Source of the DNA: Mycoplasma yeatsii | GTDB taxonomy: Bacteria; Bacillota_I; Bacilli_A; Mycoplasmatales; Mycoplasmataceae | Reading direction: 5' to 3' (one strand) | Assembly: GCF_030815295.1 (NCBI RefSeq) | Contig: NZ_JAUSWP010000001.1 | Length of the DNA stretch: 64,000 bases | Part shown: positions 56,901 through 64,000 of the stretch, piece after piece | How positions within the stretch are numbered: position 1 is the stretch's first letter | How the letters are laid out: each line of letters opens with the position of its first letter | Notes under the pieces: model-generated | Told to the model about the DNA's origin: nothing | The model's database searches: none | Seen by the model: the letters and a program-made list of their open reading frames with translations, nothing else | Made by a program: the position numbers and the translations under genes

Positions 56901-58136
56901 TTGTTTTTTATATCCTAACGCTCTCATTGTTCCAATTTGAGAACGAGAATTTTCTATTTGTTTTTTAGTCATTAAACTTGTTGTATATAAAACAACACAC
57001 AATATAGAAAATAATAGTATTGACGAAGTGATGTTATATATTCTAATTGTTTTATTAATTAATGATGTTCTTTTATTAAAGATATAATTCTTATCACCAA
57101 TTTCATAAAAGAATGTTTTATCTGTATTATTTTTAATTAATTGTTTAAAAGTATTATTTAAAAAATTTAGTTTTTCTTTATCTATAAAATCATTTATTCT
57201 TATTGAATAAAATGATTCAATTTCACTATCCGATCCTACAACTAATTTACCAATTGTTTCATCATAATTATAAAAACTATTATTCTGTTTAATTAAACCA
57301 AATTGGAATGGATCAACATAAATTAATCCTTGAGTATTTCTGTTAGAAATTGGTGAATGTTGATTAATTATAGGAGCAATAAAATCAGCTGATTCACCAA
57401 ATCCAACAACTTGAAATCAAGAATAAGTTCCAGCATATTTTAATTGATAGATTCCATTTTTATCATCTAGTCCTTGTTGTTTTATTAATTCAATATCTCT
57501 ATGTTGTTCAGCATTTGTATTAGCATTTTTATTTGAACTAACTAGTAATTGATCACCTAATTTATCTTTTTGAATTCTAATTATATCTTTTATTTTTATG
57601 TTGTGTTTTTGAGCATAAATCGGATCTAAAACAACTTGATTAATAGAGTTAATATTATTTCCTTGTGAAATTACAAGTTTATCAACTTGATTAGTTTTTG
57701 ATGAAGTTTTTGCTATTGCTTTTAATGTTTGTAAATTATTATTTGAATAAACCTGACTAAATTCTCTTGCTTCAGTTCTAGATCATTCAAAACTTTGATT
57801 ATATTTATCTTTATATTTAATATTTAATTGATCTATTCAATATTGTTGAGCTTCAACTAAATTATTAGGGACATTTTCTTGGTTATTTTCAACACTATCT
57901 TTAGGGTTTAATTTTAAAACTATATTATGTTGATTTGAATTAGAAACTAAAGAATCATATCTATTTAAAACATTGCTATCAATTGAAGAAATTAATGACA
58001 TAACAAGAGCCATTAAAGACACTAAAATAGTCAATCCAAATAATTGAGCTTTATTTTTAAAAGAGTTTTTAAAAGAGTTTTTAAGCATCAAGAAAAATCA
58101 ATTGCGAGATGAATATTTATTTTTTAATTTTTGCAT
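53928..58136 (-). CDS. giant FtsX-like ABC permease
   Basis: 1402 aa in one frame through many UGA codons. An N-terminal membrane helix (FGLTILVSLMALVMSLISSI) is followed by an external domain of about 320 residues, then a first FtsX-type block of three helices (near residues 360-500) with the hallmark GTMRALGYKKQQI. A second helix near 520-545 leads into a 650-residue external domain. A second FtsX block near 1215-1390 carries STLKVLGYSNSYI. This is the MacB/LolE-like topology used for lipoprotein or lipid extraction and peptide export. No ATPase partner gene is adjacent. It starts at ATG 58136 behind AAGGAAGAAAGGT. Confidence 0.88.
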
Positions 58137-58160
58137 ACCTTTCTTCCTTTCTATTTTAAA

Positions 58161-58877
58161 TTAGAAAGAAATTATAGGCGGAGTTGTTTGTTTTTTAACT
58201 TGTTTTAATTCTAGATATTTAAAGTAACTAATTTTTAATAAGAATATATCTAAATTAGCTTTAATTTTAAAATTATCTGATATCTTGACATCATCTAAAC
58301 TAGATTCTTCAGTTTCATCATCTACTTGTTTTTTAATTTTAATAAAATCTAAATTTATAAATAAATTTTTCTCATACTTAATAATTATTTTTTTAGTTTT
58401 AATTAATATGAAAATAGAAACTAAAAACAATAGCATAATAGCTAGTAAAATAGAGTTTAATGATATTTGTAATATTAATAAATTTCTTGCAAACTCGTTT
58501 TCAACGTTAAAAGGTAATGTTATTTTTTTATAGTGAAAAAGATTAACTAATTTAAATACTTTAGCTGAATCTATAATTTGAAAAATACTAATAGCTAAAA
58601 TTATAAAAATACTAATAATTTTTAATAAGTTTATATTTAATGTATATTGTTTAATTTCTTTAAAAATAGTTTTTTTATCTAGTTTGAAATTTAATGATTT
58701 AATTAATTTAATAGTTCTGGTGAATATAGTTATACTTAAAATAATATAGATAAAAACAAATATAATATTTTCAAATAAACTGAAATTATAAAAACCTAAA
58801 AAAGGCTTTAAAAAAGAAGTAAAAGTCAATAGGAAAATAAAACAAAGAATGTTTATAAAATTATCTTTATTTTTCAT
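58161..58877 (-). CDS. hypothetical membrane protein
   Basis: 238 aa. Four membrane helices lie in the first 165 residues (for example FENIIFVFIYIILSITIF and IISIFIILAISIFQIID). A cytoplasmic, Lys/Asp-rich C-terminal tail follows. The start has GGAGGTAAAACA. It ends 24 bases before the FtsX-like permease gene and is probably co-transcribed, perhaps as an accessory subunit (inference). No family recognised. Confidence 0.65.
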   Translation of the reverse strand: MKNKDNFINILCFIFLLTFTSFLKPFLGFYNFSLFENIIFVFIYIILSITIFTRTIKLIKSLNFKLDKKTIFKEIKQYTLNINLLKIISIFIILAISIFQIIDSAKVFKLVNLFHYKKITLPFNVENEFARNLLILQISLNSILLAIMLLFLVSIFILIKTKKIIIKYEKNLFINLDFIKIKKQVDDETEESSLDDVKISDNFKIKANLDIFLLKISYFKYLELKQVKKQTTPPIISF

Positions 58878-58921
58878 TGTTTTACCTCCTAGTAATTAAT
58901 AGATTAATTATATCAAATAAC

Positions 58922-58949
58922 AAAAATCGTGCTGTTTATTAGCACGATT
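58922..58949 (-). terminator. terminator after truA
   Basis: The stem AATCGTGCT / AGCACGATT has a seven-base loop and a TTTT run on the minus strand. It would end the ecf-truA operon. Confidence 0.85.
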
Positions 58950-59077
58950 GTGTAGTGAAAGTGATTAATTAAATATAGATTTTTCAACTTCCTTCTTGGT
59001 ATATGCAAAAGTTGACCAATTTATAAATATATCAATCTAAAAGTGACATTGTTTTAAATTTATTTTTATCACTACAC
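58950..59077. repeat. 128-bp interval bounded by a 9-bp inverted repeat
   Basis: GTGTAGTGA at 58950-58958 is exactly inverted at 59069-59077. The enclosed sequence contains a 23-codon protein-like fragment on the minus strand (58965-59036, INWSTFAYTKKEVEKSIFN) without a start codon. Miniature mobile element or decayed gene; no target duplication is obvious. Confidence 0.35.
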
Positions 59078-59096
59078 TTTTATTCTAATATATTTA

Positions 59097-59846
59097 TTAA
59101 TTAAATTGGATTTTTTCTAACACTAAACCTTTTGCTTCTGCTATAAAAGGATTTTTATTGCCATTTCCTTTTAGCATTTCTTTTATTTGTTCAACTGTTA
59201 CTTTTTTATTTAAATAACAATTTAAAGCATTAGCTACAATCATTCTAATTTGATATCTAATAAAACCGTATGCTTTAAATTGAATTTGAACTCTATTTTC
59301 TTTATTTCTAAAAACTTTTATTGATTCAATCGTTCTTTTAGTATTTATGTTTTCTAGTTCATCATCTTTTAATCCTGAAAATAATTTAAACTCATGTTCA
59401 CCAACAAATAAATCAAATATTTGTTGTAGTTTATTAATGTCAATTTGACCGTGTTTTCAATAATATTCAAATCTTTGTTTGAATATATCAAATTCAGAAT
59501 CATTTATATAATAACTATAAGTTTTTTGTTTTACTTCTCTTAAATTAAAAGAAGGGTCAACAAAACTAGCATCAAGTATTTGAACGTCACTAGGTAATGC
59601 TTTGTTTAAAGCTTTAATAAAAACTTCTAACATAGGTTTAAAATGAATAACAAGTAAAACTTTTTGATCTAAAGCATGCACTCCAGAGTCAGTTTTACTT
59701 GTTCCAATTGTTTTGAAATTTTTATTTTTTGTAACTCTTTTTACTGCGCTTTCTAAAACATCTTGAATAGCAACAGCATTGTTTTGATGAATTCAACCAT
59801 GATAATTAGAACCATCATAACATAAAGTTAATAAAATTCCGTACAT
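59097..59846 (-). CDS. truA: tRNA pseudouridine synthase A
   Basis: 249 aa, modifying U38-U40 of the tRNA anticodon stem. The catalytic aspartate is Asp53 in SKTDSGVHALDQ; the usual Arg before it is replaced by Lys. LCYDGSNYHGW near the N-terminus and IRYQIRMIVANAL near the C-terminus are family landmarks. It starts one base after the ecfT stop without a strong binding site of its own, so translation is coupled. The ecfT-truA pairing is common in Firmicutes. Confidence 0.94.
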
Positions 59847-59847
59847 A

Positions 59848-60846
59848 TTAACGCCCTATTAATGAATCAATATGAGCAATGTGTCAATTTGCAAATACTA
59901 CAGGACTAGATGCATAAACTATCATAAATGTTGCAAACGCTATACCTATTGTAAAAATTGCAATATCAATTCAGTTTAGTTTAAATTGAATAAATCTAGT
60001 TCTTCTTGCATTTGGATCATAACCTCTAGCATCCATTGCATAAGCTAAATCTTCAGCTTTTTGGAATGATGAAACTAATAAAGGGATGATTAATGATGTT
60101 AAACTTTTTACTTTATCTTTAAACTTACCATTTTTAATATCAATACCACGACTAGATTGAGCTTTCATAATTCTTCCTGCTTCATCAATTAAAGTAGGAA
60201 TCATACGTAGTGCAATAGAGATAATCATAGATAAAATATAAACTGGTAATTTAATAATTTTTAAAGGTGATAATAAATCTTCAATTGCTAGTGTTAATTG
60301 TAGTGATGGAGTAGTTCCTGTTAAAACACAAGTTAATGTAATCATTAAATAAATTCTGAATGCCATAACAATTGCACTATATAAAGCTTTTTCACTAAAT
60401 CAGAATATTTTTCAGTTAAAGAAGAAACCAATGGGATCAACATTTAACCTAGCACTAGCAACACCTTCTGCTGATAATCTTCCACTTCTAAAAGTTGAAG
60501 TTACAAATCAAAGAAACCCTGATGGTAAACTGTTTTTGTGATCGTTATAGTACTCAGTTATTTTAGTGATATCGCTTTGCGACGGATGAATGAAAAAGAA
60601 ATTCATAATTAAAATAATTGTAAAAATAAATGAGACAGGAACTAATAATCTAACTAGTAAATTTAAATTTAGTTTTGATAAGAAAAATAAAGTTAAAATT
60701 CCTACTCCAATGATTAAATAACCAGTAAATTTAATCGGAAAGAAAATAGATACGATTAAAAAGATAACCATAAACATTTTAAGTCTTGGATCCATTTTAT
60801 GAATCAAAGAATTTTTTGGAATATATCTACCAAATGATATCCTCAT
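59848..60846 (-). CDS. ecfT: ECF transporter transmembrane protein EcfT
   Basis: 332 aa, longer than the usual 265 because of a central hydrophilic insertion near residues 95-150 (HPSQSDITKITEYYNDHKNS...). It is the scaffold that links the two ATPases to interchangeable vitamin-binding S components. Both coupling motifs are seen: SSRGIDI and DARGYDP. Five to six membrane helices. It starts five bases after ecfA2 with GGGAAG. No S component is in the window, so this is a shared (group II) module. Confidence 0.92.
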
Positions 60847-60851
60847 ATTAT

Positions 60852-61772
60852 CTACTTCCCTTCTACTTTTTTCAATTTAGCTAATTCAATAGCGAAATCT
60901 TCAATTGTTCTAATTTCTTTATTTAGTAAGTTAATTTTTTTATCTTTTAACTTGTACATTAATTGGTAAAGTTTTGGTGGATCAATTTCAATTTTCTTTA
61001 GAAGTTCTATATTTGAAAAGATTTCAAAAGGTGTTCCAATGTCAATAACTTTTCCGTTATGCATAACAATTACTTCATCTGCAATTCTTAAAACATGATC
61101 CATGTTATGAGTAACCATAATAATACGTTTATTGAATTCTTTATTTAATCTTTCAAATAAATTCATGAAGTCTTCTTCACCTTTTGGATCTAATCCTCCA
61201 GTAGGTTCATCTAAAACTAATGTGCTTCCATCCATTGCTACAATTCCAGCAACAGCAACACGTCGTTTTTGTCCTCCTGATAATTCAAAAGGTGAACGTT
61301 CAGCATATTCAGTTGGTAGTTCAACTAATTTTAATAAGTCAGGAATTCTTTTATAAACTTCTTCTTTATTTTCACCTAAATGAACAGGACCAAAAGCGAT
61401 ATCTTTTTTAACTGTTTCTTGGAATAATTGATATTCAGGGAATTGGAAAACTAAACCAATTTCTTTTCTTAATTTTTTAACTTCTTTAATTTTTTTAATT
61501 TTTGCAGGAATTGGATAATCTCCAACTAATGTTTGACCAGTTTCAGTAACAATTAATCCATTAGTTAACTGAATCATAGTAGATTTTCCACTACCTGTTG
61601 TTCCTATAACACAAGTTATTTTGTTTTTTTTGAATGTTAAATTTGTATTTTCTAAAGCTTTATGTTCGAATGGTGTTCCTTTTGCATAAGTGTAAGAAAC
61701 ATTTTCTAAAACAATATCTTTACTAAAATCAAAATTTTGTTCATCTACTTTTTTCTTTTTTAAACTTCACAT
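60852..61772 (-). CDS. ecfA2: ECF transporter ATPase EcfA2
   Basis: 306 aa. Walker A is GTTGSGKST, Q-loop FQFPEYQLF, signature ELSGGQKRRVAVAG, Walker B TLVLDEPTGGLDP, and switch MVTHNMDH. EcfA2 members typically carry the FPEYQLF Q-loop, supporting the subtype. The start (ATG-TGA, Met-Trp) lies inside the end of ecfA1 (13-base overlap). It supplies one half of the ATPase heterodimer driving vitamin and cofactor uptake. Confidence 0.94.
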
Positions 61773-62977
61773 ATTTCTTTCACCAACTCGTCCATATTTT
61801 GAGTATTAGGAACAACTAATCCTTTTTTCTCTAACTCTTCTCTTACTAAAGCTACAAAAGGAATGTCTAATTGAATACTTCTTAAAAAATCTTTATCTCC
61901 AACTATTTCTAGTGGTTTACCAATTTTAACTAACTTACCATGATCTAGAACAACAACTTTATCAGCATTTAAAATTTCATCCATATCATGAGTAATTGAA
62001 ATAATAGTTTTAGTTCCTCTTAACTGAACCATGATTTCTTTAATTTCACGTTTTCCTTTTGGATCCAACATACTTGTTGCTTCATCAAAAATCATAATAT
62101 CAGGATCTAAAGCTAAAGTCGAAGCGATTGCAACACGTTGTTTTTGTCCACCACTTAAGTTAAGTGGTTCTTTTTTTAATGCATGTTCCATTCCAACTTT
62201 TTTAGCAGATTCTAAAATGATTTCAGGCATTTTAGTTGGATCAACTCTTTTATTTTCTAAACCAAAAGCGATATCAGCTTCAACTGTTGAACCAATAAAT
62301 TGGTTATCAGGATTTTGGAAAACAATACCTAAGAATTTTCTAATTTGTTCAATGTTACTATCAGTAACTTTGTTTCCAAATATTTTAATTTCTCCTTCTT
62401 TAGCTGTTAAAACACCAATTAAAATTTTAGATAAAGTAGATTTTCCACTACCATTGTGACCAATAATAGTTACATATTCACCTTCATTAATTGTAAAGCT
62501 AACATCATCAACAGCTTTTGGGAAATTAGCACCATATCTAAATGATAAATTCTTAATTTCTACAGCTATATTGTTTTCTTTTTTTAGTTTAATTCCACGC
62601 CCTTGTTCATTAATAGCATCTTTAAATTCGTTGTACATATATTGTGCGTGTTCATATTCTTTTTTAGCTCTTTTAATATCTTCTTGGTTGTTTGATTTTT
62701 TAATTTGCTTTAATAGATTTTCAGATTTTTTTAGATTATCTTTAAAACTTTTAGTTGAGGCTAATTCACGGATTTCAACTTTTATTTTTTTAATCTTTTC
62801 TTTTAAAACTTTTTTTTCGTTTTTGTCAATTTCATTTTGTCTTATTAAATTAATGTATTTGTGACTTAATTCAGACAATTTTACATATAGTTTGTTTATT
62901 GAAATTTTAAAGTCATTTAAGTTCTTTTCAGTAATTTTGCTAGCATCAAATTCATCAAACAATTTTTTATTTTCCAT
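61760..62977 (-). CDS. ecfA1: ECF transporter ATPase EcfA1 with N-terminal coiled-coil extension
   Basis: 405 aa, against about 280 for typical EcfA1. The first 135 residues are a charged coiled coil (KLSELSHKYINLIRQNEIDK...), then the ATPase: Walker A GHNGSGKST at 173-181, Q-loop FQNPDNQF, signature NLSGGQKQRVAIAS, Walker B IMIFDEATSMLDP. I start it at 62977 because GAGG lies eight bases upstream. An ATG ten codons earlier has no binding site. First gene of the ecfA1-ecfA2-ecfT-truA operon; a TATAAT at 63018-63023 is a likely -10. Confidence 0.93.
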   Translation of the reverse strand: MENKKLFDEFDASKITEKNLNDFKISINKLYVKLSELSHKYINLIRQNEIDKNEKKVLKEKIKKIKVEIRELASTKSFKDNLKKSENLLKQIKKSNNQEDIKRAKKEYEHAQYMYNEFKDAINEQGRGIKLKKENNIAVEIKNLSFRYGANFPKAVDDVSFTINEGEYVTIIGHNGSGKSTLSKILIGVLTAKEGEIKIFGNKVTDSNIEQIRKFLGIVFQNPDNQFIGSTVEADIAFGLENKRVDPTKMPEIILESAKKVGMEHALKKEPLNLSGGQKQRVAIASTLALDPDIMIFDEATSMLDPKGKREIKEIMVQLRGTKTIISITHDMDEILNADKVVVLDHGKLVKIGKPLEIVGDKDFLRSIQLDIPFVALVREELEKKGLVVPNTQNMDELVKEICEV

Positions 62978-63106
62978 CCAAAAAACCTCAATTCTATTTT
63001 TAGACATGTTTATATTAATTATAAATTAAACATATTAAAAATTAAACATAAAACACAATCAGAAAATATTTCTAACAAGTTTGAAAAAATATCAAATTTA
63101 TAATAA

Positions 63107-63128
63107 AAAAGTATCAGTTGATACTTTT
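63107..63128. terminator. terminator downstream of the DUF2188 gene
   Basis: The stem AAAAGTATCA / TGATACTTTT has a two-base loop. Confidence 0.8.
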
Positions 63129-63143
63129 AATTTTTAGCTTAAA

Positions 63144-63362
63144 CTATTTCTTATTTTTATTGCTAATACTATCTCTTACTCTACCGCTTGGTCTATGAAT
63201 AATTACAGAACCAGAACGTTTTTTGGTTAGTTCATTAGCATAAGCAATAGCTTCTTTTTGAGTATCAAATAGTTTACTTGGTCTTGAATTTCCAACACCT
63301 TTAACTTGTCATTTTCCTTCATATGGTGTTACGTGATATACTGTAGCTAATTTGTCTGCCAT
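63144..63362 (-). CDS. DUF2188 (YegP-like) small protein
   Basis: 72 aa. It begins MADKLATVYHVTPYEGKWQV and contains KGVGNSRPSKLFDTQKEAIA followed by GSVIIHRPSGRVRDS. That is the pattern of DUF2188: a short strand, a DTQKEAI helix, and a VIIHRPSGRI strand. Biochemical role unknown. The start has GAGATGGGAATT. It sits between rplQ and the ecf operon with its own terminator. Confidence 0.85.
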
Positions 63363-63417
63363 AATTCCCATCTCTCTTTACTTTATTACTATTTTAAATA
63401 TATTATATAGAAATAAA

Positions 63418-63446
63418 AAAATAAGGTTTTCTAAAAACCTTATTTA
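63418..63446 (-). terminator. terminator of the rpoA-rplQ operon
   Basis: The stem AATAAGGTTTT / AAAACCTTATT has a three-base loop, with A/T runs on both sides, a few bases after the rplQ stop. Confidence 0.85.
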
Positions 63447-63453
63447 TTTGAGA

Positions 63454-63813
63454 CTAGACTAATTCGATAATAACCATAGGTGCATTATCACCTTTACGGT
63501 TATCTAATTTAAGAATTCTAGTGTATCCACCATTTCTTTTTTCGTATTTTTTTGCTAATTCATTAAATAATTTTTGTAATGCTGTTTCTTTTTTGTTAGC
63601 TTGAGTATCTCTTAATCAACTAGCAGCTTGACGTCTTGCGTGTAAATCACCACGTTTTGCTAAAGTGATCATTTTGTCAAAATGTCTTCTTAATTCTTTT
63701 GCTCTAGTTTCAGTAATTTCTAAACTTTCATTAACGATTAATTCAGTTGTTAAATTACGCATTAAGCTAGTTCTTCATGCTGTGTTTTGACCACGTTTTT
63801 GAATGTATGACAT
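63454..63813 (-). CDS. rplQ: 50S ribosomal protein L17
   Basis: 119 aa. It opens MSYIQKRGQNTAWRTSLMRN, followed by TELIVNESLEITETRAKELR and ending APMVIIELV, all family landmarks. GGAGGTAAAC precedes the ATG. It follows rpoA by 23 bases, the standard end of the S10/spc/alpha ribosomal operons. Confidence 0.97.
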
Positions 63814-63836
63814 GTTTACCTCCTATTAATTAATTA

Positions 63837-64000
63837 TTATTGTTTAAAAGTTAATCTTAATTGAGCAACTTTTTCTTTAATTTCTTTTAATGATTTACGA
63901 CCTAGGTTTCTGATTGATCCAATTTCATCTTCATTTTTAGAAATTAATTCTCTTAAAGTATCGATTCCTGCACGTTTTAAGCAGTTTAAACTTCTTTGAG
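63837..64000 (-). CDS. rpoA: RNA polymerase alpha subunit, C-terminal end
   Basis: The last 54 or so codons, entering from the right edge. The alpha C-terminal domain is readable: CLKRAGIDTLRELISKNEDE, then GSIRNLGRKSLKEIKEKV, the helix-hairpin-helix that touches UP elements and activators. Its position before rplQ confirms it. Confidence 0.96.
   Translation of the reverse strand, partial: QRSLNCLKRAGIDTLRELISKNEDEIGSIRNLGRKSLKEIKEKVAQLRLTFKQ

Noticed and set aside
1..64000. CRISPR array, prophage or complete insertion sequence
   Set aside because: No regularly spaced short repeats outside coding repeats, and no transposase or integrase of usable length were seen.

Overview
This 64 kb window comes from a low-GC mollicute that reads UGA as tryptophan. 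Almost every long gene contains in-frame UGA codons, and there is a tRNA-Trp with a UCA anticodon (41888-41963) beside the ordinary CCA one. Gene content and order (polA-dnaE-thiI-ezrA, lone acpP, EcfA/EcfA/EcfT with truA, rplQ, rpoA, a MIB-MIP locus and an F1-like ATPase) point to the Mycoplasma mycoides/capricolum cluster or a close relative such as the M. putrefaciens/M. yeatsii group. The species cannot be fixed from this window alone.

Layout. 1-12110: end of def, then a minus-strand replication and repair operon transcribed ezrA > thiI > dnaE > polA > mutM > dnaB > dnaI. 12111-34272: a large accessory region placed between ezrA and rpsD. It starts with a small gene graveyard (two short coding remnants and one 48-aa plus-strand gene), followed by a PepO-type zinc peptidase and a candidate small RNA. 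Next comes a minus-strand cluster of MIB (immunoglobulin-binding protein), MIP (DUF31-type immunoglobulin protease) and the seven-gene F1-like X0 ATPase. Facing away from it is a 1893-aa repeat-built surface protein whose promoter region carries TA, A8 and A16 tracts. 34300-42010: rpsD, an MFS transporter, tyrS/pncB/ytpR-like, two degV genes (the first apparently starting with ATT), and the tandem tRNA-Trp genes. 42050-45320: a six-gene minus-strand operon with acpP and a Fur-family regulator among unknown secreted or membrane proteins, then tRNA-His. 45400-52860: a two-gene ABC exporter, deoA, an unknown membrane protein, leuS and tRNA-Ile. 52950-64000: rpsI/rplM behind a strong promoter and structured leader, a giant FtsX-like permease, truA, the ECF transporter energy module, a DUF2188 protein, rplQ and the end of rpoA.

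How the genes fit together. The most notable system is the MIB-MIP-ATPase module: MIB captures IgG, MIP cleaves it, and the dedicated F1-like ATPase is thought to power the cycle at the membrane. Here a strong hairpin with a short T-run lies between mip and the first ATPase gene, so the two halves may be expressed at different levels. The divergent, probably phase-variable adhesin-like protein shares its upstream region with mib. That makes 12-34 kb look like a host-interaction island in an otherwise housekeeping neighbourhood.
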